Assembly: GCF_028769735.1 (NCBI RefSeq)
Contig: NC_088171.1
Coordinates: 64,842,216-64,906,215 of the forward strand
Length of the DNA: 64,000 nucleotides
Direction: 5' to 3'
Source: Zonotrichia leucophrys gambelii
Lineage: Eukaryota > Chordata > Aves > Passeriformes > Passerellidae
Shown here: piece by piece, positions 13,101 through 28,100 of the stretch
Numbering within the stretch: the first letter of the stretch is position 1
Layout of the letters: each line of letters starts with the position of its first letter
Notes under the pieces: generated by a model
Told to the model about the DNA's origin: nothing
Seen by the model: the letters and a program-made list of their open reading frames with translations, nothing else
Database searches by the model: none
Made by a program: the position numbers and the translations under genes

Positions 13101-16100
13101 TGACATTTTTAAAATAAACTATGTTACACCTCTTATGTAACCACGTCATGCTTCCCACACAACTACATGAAGACAGGAAGGAGAGCACACAACACATAAG
13201 ACACACAAGTGAGACTCGCTGTACGCAGCAACAAAACAAGCTTGTGTCTCCTTTAGAAGCCTAATATTTGCTTCCTCTTTTCAACATAAGCCAGATTTTT
13301 TGTAAAAAATAAAAATAGCTGACCAAAGAGGACTTCTAGCTTACAGAAATTTTAAATGTTCTCAAGTTTGACTCAACACCAAGTCAGGAAAACCCACAAG
13401 GTTCAAGATTTCCCTGAATCAGGAAAGTCAGGAAACAAGTCCCCTTGTTCCATGGTAGAAACAGACTGCCAAAATTTATCTTCAGCTCCTTACAGTTCCT
13501 TTTGACTTTTCAGTTTTTTAACGAAGGGCATTCTCATTTAAACAAATTAGAACCAAATCAGATTTTACTGACTTGCTTTTAGAGTCAACTCTAGCTACTG
13601 AGAGCAGTCAGGATTTTTAATTTGCTGGTTGATTTTAGACCACAAAGAACACTTGGGGACCAGCAGCTCCTCTCATGAGCCATCTGAATGACAGTAAAAC
13701 AGAGAGCATCTTTTTGTTTATCATGATATGTAGCATGTAGGACTGCATGCCTCCCTCTCAGTAACAGAACTGCAAAGGATGAGCAAATTTGCCTTTTGAA
13801 TACTCCTCTATTAAAAAATGCAGAATATGTTCATAGTTTGAGTGCTTGTGTAAGATCTACAGGCAAGTATAAGGAGGTAACTTTTGCTGCTATTAATAAA
13901 GGTTTTAAAGTTATGCCATCATTGTAATTATTTACATGTTATTTTACCATAATACATCAGAGGCAGACCATGGCAGAACATGGAAATTTCTGGAAGACAT
14001 AAGAGAGGAAACCCCTAATAAAAGAAACTGCCCAGGAACTAAGATGCTACTGTCATTCTCTGCTTTATGATAAGCATTTCTACATAAAGTGTTACACAAG
14101 AATTGAAACAAAAACTGTAGGCTGAGTGGGCAAGATAGGAACTGTGGCCACATTTTTCAAGTTAAGTTCCCAGCTCAGTGCTTTTTTGGCCGAGCTCCCC
14201 CTTCTGTATTTCAGTTACGTTTTCCCTCCCACTGCACTGCTGCTCTCATACCTGGTAAGCAGAAATCTGCACTTTTGTCTGTCTTGCTGCTGCAGCTGCA
14301 CCACCATAAGAAGTCTTTCCTGGGTAAAATGGAGAATCCCCGAGCTGTCTTGTCTTAAAGACAGAGGTGTTTCCAAGTGACTACAGAAAGGTATTATGGT
14401 AACTGGTTAGTAAAATGGCTACACATTCAACTTGACTAAAACTAATACTGTGCAGTACTTACAGGAGAGGGAGATCCAAAAGCAGACAAATTGAATGCAG
14501 GTTTTTTAGAGCTAGATGCAGGATGTTGTGAGAGGGAATGAGATCTTTCAGCCTCTGGGGACCAGAGCAGTGGTGCTGAAGTATTTTTTGAAACTGTGAT
14601 ATCTGCCAAAATGACAAATGCCATATGTAAATGCCTTGTGTACATTGAGAAATTTAGTATTAAACATCACACAAACTTCAGAGTTCTCTACAAAAACATC
14701 TCACAAAATGAAAAGGTCCCTTAACACTGATTTCTCTGGCACTCTAACCTTCAAAGCTCTTCAAACAGATGAATTTCACATATGGTATGAAACCCAAGTA
14801 CCAACTCTGAACCTAAAATCTGTTCACAGAACTGTGAATACATGACCTTTCAGTATTTTCAATACTGATCCAATACCAATCTTTCAAAAGCATTCACAAG
14901 TTAACAGCACTTTTCCAATATAACACAATTTTATTTTCTTTCTTTCTTTCATTATAAAAAAAGGAACTGCATAAACACTGGTGCATCTCTAATGATACAA
15001 AGCTTTTCCTATATTGGTAGAGGGTTGGAAACCAGCACAGGACAGAACTGACCAAGTCTTAAACCTGAAAAATTACCCAAAGGCTGAATTAACACAGTTA
15101 ACTACTTATTTTCTGTATGTCCTATGGAGACGTACCAGAAAGTTCTAGCAAACTCAGGTTATATTGCTACGCCCTGGCAACACCGACTCTGAATTGTCAA
15201 ACCATGGTCTCAAGAGAACTGGCTGAGCACACCTCCATCCCCATTTATATGGGGAACTAGAATAATTTGCAAACTTACTGTTTTGCCCTTTCTCAGTGGG
15301 ACGCCTAGGTCACATTCTACATAAATACAATGTCTTGAGGGTTTTCTTACTTAAAAATGGTGTCGATTCTAATGAGTTTGGCAAAAAAAACAAAGAAGTA
15401 TTGACAAATTATGCCCTCTACCAAAAACAGCAGGAAAAAAAAGGCCTAAACTTGTTCAATCAGAATAGTTGTTTTATTGACTCCTGGTGAAAAAAAATTC
15501 GAGAATATCTTGTGGTTTTATTTTTCAACTGTATTTACTCAAATTTAGCCAGCTGAGAGATATTCTGAGTCAATCCTCCTTCTAGGCAACCAACCCAGCT
15601 ATCAAGCTACAGAAAGTCATCTTCATCTTCTGTTATTCCCATTCAAGATTTACAGATAAGCAAGCTAAAATAGCGTTTATTAGCACTGAATCTTTACAAT
15701 ATAACAGACTCATAAATGCATTCCAAGCGTGATTATATTTAAAAGGTGACAAGATTATATACTTTTAAAATTCTAAAAATTAAATGTAACATCTAGAGCT
15801 GACATTCTCCTGCTTTATTTCCTAAGGCAATGTGGAATATTAAAGAATACAAAGTACTTCATGTTATCAAACAAACCAAAGAGAGAACATAGAAGTTACC
15901 TTTATCAGATGCTCTAGAGGAGAAGCCACTGGTTGTTGAGATGTTATCATCATCATGCTGAGAGGTAGAATCTTTTATTTCCTTTACGAGGGACAGCCCA
16001 GGACTGCCGATGCCAAGTGCGGAAGATGTGGAGGGCTGACAGTGCGGGACCGCGGAATCCAACACGGTGCAGTTCAAATGGCTCCGGTGAAGGGAGGGCC

Positions 16101-19100
16101 TTGTCAACACATCCGAGAAGTTCAGTGCAGACCTGCTCGTGGATGGTTCTGAACAAGAACAGCCAGACAATCAGCTTCCCTACAGACAAGCTCACAGAAG
16201 CCAAAACCTGTTTTCTATCAACAGCCATGCTTATTGCCAAGTTCTATGCACAAAAATAGAGAAGCCGAATTTAACTTCCTCACCCAGATAGGGTTTCATC
16301 TGTCTGATTACAACAGCAACACTGCTTGCAATACTAAGCATTAATGTGGCATTAACAAGTACTTAAGGATGGGATTTTTCTGAATTTCATCAAAATCTGA
16401 CCCTGCACTCAAGTGCTTAAACTGTCTTTCACTAAATCAAACATCTATAAATTCCTTCTCCTCCAGCTAATGTTTACAATAAGCTTTCCAAAATTTGAGA
16501 TTACATGACAAAAACTGCAGAGTTGTTCATAACTTATCTTTTTTTTTGTAAAAAAGATGGTGTCAGTCTGAATATGTAACATAAAAATATGTATTTGCAA
16601 AGATCTTCAGGGGTTTATTTGTTCTGGTGTCATCATCCTCCCTTCCAAATTCTACCGTATCAGGTCATGCTACAGGCAATTTATCTTCTATCCATTAGTT
16701 TTCGAGATTTTGGCACAAAGGACAAAGAAAGCAACGCGGCCTCAGTTGTAAGACAGGCCTTTTTTCCTCATTAAAAGGGTCTGTAAACACTGCCAGTGTC
16801 CTGCAAGAGGTGGTCTCACAGCTCCAACTTGCCACATGAACAGAATAGCAATTAATGGCCATCTTGCCTGATATCCATATGCCCTCCCACAGTCCCTCCC
16901 ACAATTTCTGAGTAAGAACATAATTTTGAGACACTATCATCCTGACATTTCTGCTGAAGCTTAAACTAGCTACTTCAATCTTCAGAAGCACTGCACTGCT
17001 AGTAATTAATTCTCCAAAGCACTGGTAGATTTTTAAAACTGTCTTGTTTGAGATGAAAGAAAGCGTTATCAGACCAAAGGCCAGCCAAGCAAAGGAACAT
17101 AGGCTCTTGCACATTGGTACCTCAGAGCCAAAGAAACAGGCTTTCTAAAATAAAACCACCAGTAACAATAAAAAAAAATTATTATTAACTATAGCTAGAA
17201 AAATTAACTACAACATCCACAAACTGCAACACAAGCTACTGAAGGTTCTAGCAGGTCCCATCTGCTCCTGATTTCTTGGAGCTAGAAAGTATGCTGTGCA
17301 GCTGTTCTCACTGAAAGGTCCTTTCACACAATTCTTCAGGAAAGCCAACACATGTTACTCATTCATGAAAACCTTCTCTATTCCTTTATACAAACTTATG
17401 CTCAAGCTACAGCTACACAGAGAGCTGTAAAGCTCCTTATTTACAATTAGATAACATTGGTGGGAAAGGTATTTCCTCATTACTTTTCATTCTGCCAACA
17501 ACAAGCAGCTGACTGTCCACACAGATGGTTACGTACATGTGCTCAGACAAAATTTCTCACCTAATTAAAAACTGAGTTCCCAAAACTGCTAATTTAAGAG
17601 AAACTCAAATGAGAGCATATGCAAATTCACGGAGTACTACAGAAACAGTGAGAGGTATAGATATAAAGCACAGCTTATTTTTAACATGATAAAAGAGTAG
17701 TAAACTTCTTTACCAAGGATCCAAATAGTTTCCAAAGACCCCAAGCTAGCAATGCCACACAATGTTACAAAATATTTCAAAAATAATAATGTCATTAGCA
17801 GAGTTCCCCAGATCTCCACTAAACTAACAAAGGAATTTAATCAATTGATTGAAGAAGCTCAAAGGAAAAGAAAAAAAATATATCAGGACACATGAAGGAA
17901 TTCTCCTCTGGCATTCTAGCATCTGGTCTTTTGTTTTGAGGAGAACAAAACAGATTAATGTTTCTACTACCTTAAGCAACTAGATAAACTCTCATCCCAG
18001 ATCCTTTAAAAAGAAAATGTAACCCCACACACTTGTGAATAAATGCTAGCAGTATTTTACACTTGGCTACTTGAGTATCTGAAGTTAACTAATGACTTTC
18101 AAGGGCTCTAAGTGAACTTCCAGTATGTTTAAACTTTGAAGCTAAGGCAGTTCTAAAAACTGAGTTACTGAGGTTTATTCCTTTGTTTTTCCTATATGTG
18201 GGGTTATTTCAGGTTGGGGTTTTCGGCAGGTTGGTCATTTTGGTTTGGGTGTTGCAGGGTTTTTTGTTGTTTGCTTTTTTCCTGTCCAAATGCTCCTTCC
18301 AGCCTCCCCTAGAAAAGTAGATTCAAAACCAAAAATCTGTGAATAAATACAGATGGTCAGAATACTAAATGATATTGCACATACCTTCTAAATTAATTCT
18401 TGCTGATTCAGGCGTGACTCTCCCATCAATTACCATGGCATCTTCATTTGCATAATCATGGTGATAGTTTACTGGATTCTCTTCCTCGTTTGCAGATTCA
18501 TTCATGTCTACACATTTATCTTCCCTTTTATTGAAATACTTCTGCAACCATCCTGGTACAATGTTTTTCACTGACTCGGTCACTCTGCTAAGGAGCCCCA
18601 GCTTGAAAGAAAAATATATGAGCACAGTCAGCAGCATGATCTGGGATGCAACCTTGCACAGACCTCAAAGACAGACATTAGATAGCAATATTCAGATGAG
18701 TAAGATAAGAAGGTGGTGGATCCTTCATAAAGAATTCCTATACTTCTGCAACATGCATGACAAAAATGCACTTAACATTGATTTACTACTAACCCATCAG
18801 TTTCTGCACTTCCCAGTGACCTTGGCAAAACTTCCACATTCTAAAACTACAGCTGAAATTCACCTTGTCAAGTCACAAGGTCACAAAGAAATTAAATTTC
18901 TAAATAACTCCCGATGTACACACATTTTGAGGACACCTTCACTTGAAAAACCAACAAACCCATAAGCTCAGCAATTATCTATAGCAATAGTGATGAGCGT
19001 AATAGCTACTAAAATCAGTGAACTTAAATATTTCTTTTTCTAATGCTGAACTGTAGGAACAATGCTCACCAAAACCCCCACTATTCTGCTCTGAATAGTG

Positions 19101-22100
19101 AAGGGATCCTGAAAGGACCTCTGAAGAAACAGCTACAGTTGAACAACGGACTCCTCACTACAGGACTGTTGAACAGACTCCATTTGATCAATTTTCATTT
19201 TGTATCTACAAACCTTAATATTTGGCAGTTACTGAATACATAAAAGCCATTTCCATGTTGACAATTACCAATTATTTGTAATGCTTACATTCTTGTAAGA
19301 AATATTTATTTAACATTTTGTTTTAGGCAGTCACTTGTTCCCCATCATATCCTCAAAATTTCAACACGCCTTCTTGTCAAATCTCAACCCTGTGCAGCAG
19401 AGTGCTTGCAGCATGGAGCTGCCCCTCCTACACAGACTGCAGCCACAGAACCTGCTCTAACCTCCACAAGCTTAAGAAAGCACCAAAACTACCTCCACAA
19501 TTTCAACACTTTGGAAATTGAAAAGCAACAAGAGCGTAAAAAAGATTTTTGTTGAACTTCATTGCCAGTTGCTAACACATGCATCAAGGTACTTCGTTAT
19601 TTTTCTGGGTTCAGGCAACAAAAATTTCTAAAAATTATTATTCATGCATAGAAAACGGAGAATATTCATTGAACATGTAGTAGTTAGTCTAGTAAACAAC
19701 TCTGAAACATGAACCCTGTTGTATTCAACTTTCTTTAAAAATTCAGCGCATGTGAAAGAAAAAGTCCATATCTGTCATTCACATATTTCATACACAGTAA
19801 CACAAACACCAGCTTACAGGACAGCCTTGAATCTGGAGTTAGGAAGAGGGCTGGCAAAGAGGAGAAAAGCAAGGTAGAAAACAAAAGTCTATTCACAGAA
19901 AGAAAGTCATCTTAATTTACAATTTGACATGTTTCATAATAATCTATAATTTAATCTTTTACTTGCACAAAGACAGAATAACTAGCCTGGGACAGCTTAA
20001 AGTAGACAGAATGGAGCATAATAAATGCATCTATCACAATTACCACACTAAGACTCACACTAATACGCCGTGCTTAGGGTGTTGCTGCTGTTCTACATAA
20101 ATACTAAGCCTCAACACCAGAGCTCAAGAGCAGTTCAGTGCCTGGCACCAGCAAAGAGGCAGCCTGTACTCTGTTCCCAGCCCCTCATTTTCACCTTTAC
20201 TTGTGACACACTGTGCCCCTTTAGGAGAGTGAGTATTTTGCTGCTACGAATAAAAGCATATCAGGAACTCAGAGGAGTCAAAATGTGCCAAAATAAGCAA
20301 ATGGTCAGGACACAAACTGCATCCAAGGCAATTGCTCTTTCCAAAAAGCTAGGCATTACTATATTCAGTATTGCTAGAGAATCTCTCCATTAAAGAGTAT
20401 GACATTACTGGACATAAAACAGGTGCCAGTACGATTCTCTTGCTGAGGAAATCCTCCCAGGACTGAAAGCTACCTGAGACTCAAAATGGAAGAAGCCACA
20501 GGCATCCAGAAGAGTAAACACCCAACCATTAGAAATCCTAATGAGTAACTGGAGAACGCAGCCAGACTAGTAATTAACTAAGATGACGTTTTACCATCCA
20601 TATCTGACACCAGACTGGTTTGACCCTTTCATGCAAATGGCAGCCTTGCCATTCTCCACACAATCAGCATTCCAAGCTGGGTAACACAGGGTAACTTCCC
20701 AAACCTGCCCATGAGCTGGAACTCAGCACAGCAGTACTGCACCAAGTACTAATGGCCTGCTCCATCCAGCTTAGGCACAATGGTAGACAAGGAGCCCAGT
20801 TTTATACTCCAGAGTAATTCTGGCTTAGTGACAAAGCAAGAGAAAACAAAGTACATATAAAGGCATCTACATTTTCTGTCTGCAAAATATGTTAAAGGCA
20901 CTGTGAAAGAACTATGCAGGCATTATAAAAGAGCCATCATAAAAAACAGATTCCATTAAAAAAAACCACCTCCCCCCTAAAAGTATTCCACATTCCCCAG
21001 GTATGCCTATTCAAATACACACAGATGACACACCAAAAAAAAAACCCCACCAGAATACCTTCCATCATCTCTTATCTGCCCATGAGAGCTAAAAGCCAAT
21101 CAATAAAGCTCTGTGGTTGGATTCCTGATCAAGTCAGGCAGTTAAGGTAACACTGATAAACTACACATTTGAACATGCACAGTGCTTATTCCTGCCAGAA
21201 CAATTCAGCAAAATGTCATGCCTTACTGTCTTTAAAGGTGGCATTTTAATCTTACCCTAACTTGCAGTTTTCTTATACTTCAACTTCAGCACAAGCATTT
21301 GAACATCCTTTCCCTCTCTCGGCACACGCAAACAAGCTGCAGAGCACTCCCCCTCTACTACTGTGTCACCAGCTCTGCACTTTGTTCATCCCATCTCCTC
21401 AGAGAGGAATCATTAATCCTTCTAGAAAGCTGACAAGGATAGTACACATCTCATTGATACCAACAGATCTTCAGATATCAAGTACAAAAGACACAGCAAT
21501 AGACAACTCTTGCAGGCTTATTCTCCAGCCAACTGCTCAGATCCTGATCTTCTCATGCCACAAATATGAACCAGCCTCTTCCAGAACACCTTCATTCAAT
21601 ATAGCTACTCTGAGCATGCTACTGCACAAAAACTGTTCTAGTTCCCAGTCTCAGGTTGAGAGCAGAGGACATGGCACTGCCACTCAGTCTAATGTTCATA
21701 ACTTCTCATTTCTACAGGCCACACAGGTACCAAACTTAATATCATGGAAGGGCAGAAGACTCACAGGGGCAGTCCCAACTGTGTTTTATTCAGTGAAAAT
21801 GTTTTACTCCTTAACTAACTGATTGCAGAGGTTTGAGCTGCTGTCAGTATCAACTGCTATCACCTTAAATACACTCACCCCAAAAAATATCAGCAGGAAA
21901 GCTGAACAAAATGAAAATCCACCAGAAAGACCCAGTAGCTTATGAACAGTTTTTCAATATCTGTGCATCATCTCAAGTGCCTGCAGCTCTGCTAGGTCTA
22001 TCTAAGCCTATGTATACAAACATCATAGCAACAGTAACTACAGTAACAGCTACTCCAAGGCATATTGGCTTGACATCATGGAATCACTGAACTATTAAGG

Positions 22101-25100
22101 CTGGAAAAGACCTCTTGGATCACTGCGTCCAACTGTGACCCAAGAGTCCAAACCCTCCTTGTTTGGGCACAAACACTCATTACTGAGTTTCAAGCCCTGC
22201 TCCTTAGGTCCCAAGACTCGTCTGAAGGGCCGAGAGCATTATTTTGAAGGCTCCACGTCTGATTTAGAAGGCCCAAAGCCTCACTTGTAGAATTCAAAGT
22301 CTTTGTAAAGTACAAAGGCACATCTCCTAGGCCCAAACCCTAGCTTCCAAAGCCTCCTATTTAGGATTCAGCCTTTATCTAATGGGCTCAAAGCCTTCCT
22401 CTAAAACCCCATTTCTAGGGAGCAGAGCCTCAGTTCAAGGTATTGAAGCATCATTTGAGGGCACAAAACCCAAGAAAATCCAACTGCAGCATTCAAACCC
22501 TCCTACTCACCTCCAAAAGCCTACTTCCAGGGGCCAAAGCCCTGTGCTGGAGACTCAAATCCTTCCTTGGAGGGCCCAAAGCCCTCTTCTCATAAGGTCA
22601 TGGAATCATTAAGGTTGGAAAACACCTCTAGGATCATCAAGTCCAACTGTTAACTCAGCACTACCATCATGTTCACCATTAAACCACATCCTCAAGTGCC
22701 AGCTCCAACTACCCTTCTCTGGACAGGCTCTAGCCCCTCAGTGTGTTCCTCACAGAGAGTGGCCCAAATCTGAACACAGGATTCCAGGTGTGGCCTCACC
22801 AGTGCTCAGTACAGGGGGATAATCACTGCCCTGCTCCTCCTGACCACACTACTGCTGATAGAGGCCAGGATGCCACTGGCCTTCCTGGCCAGCTGTGCAC
22901 AGCTGGCTGCTGTTCAGACACTGCTGACCAGCACCACCAGGTCCTTTTTCTGCCATGCAGCTTTCCAGCCACCTTTACCCCAGCCAGCAGGGGGTTGCTG
23001 TGCCCCAAATTCAGGACTTGGCACTTCATCTTACTGAACCTCATACAACTGGCCTCAGCCCACCCACCCAGCCTTCCCAGATCCCTGTCTAGAACTTTCC
23101 TGTCCTCCAGCTGATCAACACTTCTGCCCAACTTGGTGTGATCTGCAAACTGGCTTGGGGTGCAATCGATCCCCTTGTCCAGGTCATTGATGAAGATGTT
23201 AAAAAGGACTGGCCCCAATACTGAGCCCTGGCAAACACCACTTGTGCCTGGTCACCAGCTGGATGTAACCCCATTCACCACCACGCTCTGGGCCTGGCCA
23301 TCCACACAGTTTTTTATTCAGCAAAGATCACACCCATTCACACTATGGGAAGCCAGGAGAATGCCATGGGAAGTGGTGTCAAAGGCTTTACAATAAATTC
23401 TAGGCAGATGACATCCAACATCCACCAAGTGGGTAACTCTACCACAGGAGATCAGATTGGTCAAGCAGGATCTGCCTTCATAAACCCACGCTGGCTGCAA
23501 CACTAAGCAAAAGATGCAGACAGAAGTATCAGTTACCAAACAGGTGTCATAATTTACTACTTAAAAAGACCACTTCTTCAAAGGATTTATACAAAGAAAG
23601 AAAGAAAAATAAGTAGTTTGTGGTCACAGTTTGAATTCTAAACTTAAAAGCAGGCAATAGCTGGCCAAAATTATATTTCTTGGCCTAAAATATTGACGGA
23701 ATAGGACAGTTGTTCCAGCTTGTAAGGGTCTTTCACATAGCACAGGGTGAGGAAAGTACTGGCAGAAGCACTCAGCAGTGACACATTACTCAAAAACATC
23801 CGTTCTGCAACTGAGTTGATTTCAGTCCAGAAGGTTCAAGTATGAAAAAAATGTATAAAAATTATATAACAGTCATACACTTACAGAAATTTGTCAGAGA
23901 TGCAAAATACACAACTGGATAGATTTCCACTTCACTGTACACACACCTCTGTAAAGCATCAAATTCTTGCCTCTCAGAGACTTCCTTGCTTCCAATTCCA
24001 AAGTTAAAGCTATCAGAACATATGAATCACTAAGTCCTCAAAAAGAAAGTCATCAGTGAAGTTCACTGAGATGGAGCAGATCAATCCAACCAATTCCAAA
24101 CACCAAAAAGGAATTTTCTTTCCCTCCACCCCCCACAGTTAGCTCATGCCAGCTCTGGCACATAGCAGGCTACTCTCCATACTAGCTGAATTCATTAATC
24201 TGGCAAAAAGTACACATTTCTCTGCTGGGCCCATGAGTTAAACTGGCTCAGTGCACCAGAACTGGCCTGAGAGAAAGCACAATCAGGCAGCCAGAACCAG
24301 AGGAAATGAAATAAAACTCCTCTTTTCTTTCAATCATCCTGTGTCCGTATTGTCATTAAAGACACTGTCCCATTCTCCTCTTCACCTCACCCTTCCCTTG
24401 TGCTGCCACTAGCACATACAGGCAACCAAATGATGAACTGTAGCAAGGCTCTGTTAAATAGATCCAACCAAAATCTGTCTATAGACCATGATGGTGAGGG
24501 ACTACCCCTCAGGGGCATCAGGCTGCTAGTGCAGCTCACCATGTGCCTGCATTGATGTTCACCAACAGCAGGAATAGAAATGGAAACATGACATGATTGT
24601 CTCTCGCTGCAGCAGACTCAGACTGGATTAGACTAACTCTGCTTTTCCTATTCAGGGAGCGGCTTCAATTTGGATGTAGGACAGCAGAGTTTGATATTTC
24701 ATTTAGAAAAAAGACAATAAAACTTATTACTTAATATGAACAATATGTTTCAGGAATGTTATTAATTATGTAACATTTGAAAAACACAATTTTATTTAAG
24801 ACAAGTGGACTAGTTCAGATTTATTCCTGAAAGTCTTGAAGAAGGGATTATATTACCAGATGCGTGTGTATTTCTTTCTTATTGCTTAAGTGAGCCTTAT
24901 TTTCCTTAGTCTAGTTAGCTTTAAAATAAAGGTTCCAGGGAAATTCAGGTATTTTCTGGCACTGTATGCACATCTGTATACATTATTATCACTTAAAACC
25001 GAGAGCAAAACACCAGTATGTGCTCTGAGAGATAAATCAGTGCCTAACACACTAGGTTAAATCCTTGTGACGCTGAATGGTTTTTATCTGAAGTTTTGTC

Positions 25101-28100
25101 CACACCTTCAGCTGACACAGTGACAACATTACAAAACACACCACAAAGTACAAGGTACCTTTCTCTCTTCCTTTAAAGAAGCATTACACAGGCACTAGTT
25201 AACTCTCAGCACCAATCAGCAATGGGCACTGTAGATTACATTCAGTATTACACTTTGAGATGGAAATCTATCAGCAGCAAAACCAAAACATTTAAGATTC
25301 ATGACACTATTTTCCCTTACAACTTTAAAAGCAGTTTTAAAGTTCTTTCTTTCCCAATTTAAGAAGGAATTCCAAGTAGTTAGTACTTTTTAATTGAGGA
25401 CTGCTCATCCCAGCTGCTACAGTGTGTCCCCAGGTAAGTTTCATAAGTAATATCTAGAATTATATAAATTGAAATGCTGCTCAGAATATCTTTCCTATAA
25501 GGAAACCATTTAGTCTAAAGTCACTACTTTTATTTCTGACATAACCACAAGGACAAGTTTAAAACTAGAATGATCAGAAGTACATTTCCCATGGCAACAG
25601 ATGGTCTTTAGAAGTTCATTAGCACAAGTTATCAGATTTTGCAAAATATAACATACATTTTATATTTAGGATTTAAATACATTACTTGCACATAAAATTG
25701 TTTATCTTATTTACAGGTACTCTATACACATTAAGATGCAATTCATTACATATTTCAACATCACCAAACATAACTGGTAATGGCAAAGTCTTCCTCTTTC
25801 CTGCATTTATAGCCAAGGAGTTCATGCATACAAAGGCTATCAATGCATCATACCCCACACTACAAATTTGCTACCTGTCAATGCACAAAGAACTAAACAT
25901 TTTCAAAGTTATTTTGCCTGAAAGCACTCACAAACAAAACAGGGTACCATCACACTGTGGCACATAGTGGTGAGGACACACTATGCATTGAAACCCAAAA
26001 ATGGGCAGCCCAAATTCTGCAACAACTCCTGAAGCAACAGTTAAAAGCCATCTGAGATCCACTTGCAGCTTGCCAATGTCCATCCCTATGTCCAGTGCTT
26101 CCTACTGAGGATAAGGCTTGAAGGTTTGAAGCATATTTCACAAAACTAAGCTACAAAATCTCACTCCTGACATTTTGGAGAACACAGTCATCAAAACAGA
26201 AGACCGGAATTAAATTTTTCAAGATAAACCAGTATTAGCAAAAACCAGCAAAATATTCACATCCTCCCTGTGAAGTATCTTTTCTGTCCATGCTGATGTA
26301 TAAACTGAGCTGATAATAGCACATATCAGTCATTTTGCAAAATCTACAGCTAATCCTGTTGCACTCTCAATATGTTATCTAATTCACAAATTTTAACAGG
26401 TAAATTAAAATCAGGTAACTACATCATGACATTTAGTTATTTGCTGTGATAATTGAGTACTTCAGCAAAACTCAAAGCCTTCCTACCTTTTAAGTATCAT
26501 CCACAGACATTGTGCACCATACAAAAGTCACGCCTCACAATTCATCTAACCAGCATAACCTGCAATTACTTTAAATTTGACACATCTAACCCTGGTGCAC
26601 ACAGTTCCTAACAAGACTCTAAAACGTTTGGTGAAATAAGAATTGGTGCTTAAGAGAAACGGAAGCAACGACCTTTGGACACAGTTGCTTCAGCTGGAGC
26701 CGTGAGGGGGATTGTTACATTCTTTGACATTTTAAGGTAATATTCTCAAACTGTAAAGCCCAGGTAGCCTCAACTCTGCTGCAGGGCAGTAATATTCTGT
26801 TGTGAGAGGCAGCAGTGTCTTTCTGGCTGTATTTTTTCATCACACTGCAACTGACAGAACCAAGAGCACCTCACTTTAAACACAGAACCAGTATCTTCAG
26901 ACACTTCTCTTACCAGCAACATGAAAAATTGCCATGGCATGTAGAGATTATTTTTTTAGTGACTCAAGGTCACTAAAAAATCATCTACAAATATGTATAT
27001 ATTCTACAACTCTGTAAAGTAAGTTTAGTAAAAAATACTGAGGGCTGACATTAGAACACATGCACTTATATAGATAAATTTAATACGTGTCTGGCTGCAC
27101 CACAGCAATTCCCGAACACAGCTAGATTTAAATCAGTTTAAGCCTTGTTTTTATCTGTTTTGCTTAGGATGATTTTAATTACAAGTGCACCTGTATTACA
27201 GTCTCACCTCTCATTTACTCTCTCATAAAATCTCAGAGATTTTATATCTCATTACTATAAATATTTCAGTGCCTCACTGTAATTCAGTCTCAAAGAAAAT
27301 GACAACTGAGCAGTTTAGCTCTTTGCTTGGTTTACTTCAGTCTTGGAAGTCACCAGGCCCTGAGCTCTAATAGGGGAAAAAGTTTTGTGACATATCCGCT
27401 TCAAAAATATTTGATTCAAAATACAATCATAACTAAAAGCAAAGTCAGCCAGCTCCCCAAGACACTGTCACACAACTTTTTCCAAGAGCAAAACCATCAA
27501 GAAGACATTAAATAGCCTCAGCAAAGAGAAGGAAAGTTTTCTAGTGCCTCATGTATTCACAAATTGTGTATTTCACAGGTGTAGGACTCAATGCATGCTG
27601 GTGTATCTGTGTTAGCCCAAGCATTTCATCCCAGCAAATGGGAATGCAAAGATGAACTCATCTTTTTCAGTTGAAAAAACCACAGTAGTCTCAAGCCAAA
27701 ACCATCCAAAAATCCTACACTTAAGTGCAACACAGACTCACGGAATGTTTTGGGTTGGAAGGGACCTTTAGAGGTCATCTAATCCAAACTTCCCTGCAAT
27801 GAGCAGGAGCATCTTCAACTAGATCAGGTTGCTCAGAGCCCCATCTAACCTGACCTTGAATGTTTCCAGGAACGGAGCTTCAAACACCTCTCTAGACAAC
27901 CTGTTCCAACGTATCATCATTCTCTTCTTAAAAACTTCTTCCTTACATCCAGTGTGAATCAACCCTCCTTCAGAGTTAAAGGAGTCTAAGCCCCCTTCAG
28001 GTTCTCAAAGGGGGTTCATAAGGTCTTCCCAGAACCTTCTCTTCTCCAGGCTAAAGAGCACTAACTCTCTCAGCCTGTCTTCATGGCAGAGGCTCTTCTG

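Noticed and set aside
18504..18965. 153-codon plus-strand open frame
   Set aside because: Antisense overlap with NUP153 exon 2 and no recognisable product.
21262..21822. 186-codon plus-strand open frame in NUP153 intron 1
   Set aside because: No domain, no biased codon pattern, no splice context; composition looks random.
22823..23218. Reverse-transcriptase-like open frame
   Set aside because: It belongs to a truncated, frameshifted CR1 LINE and is annotated as a repeat, not a gene.
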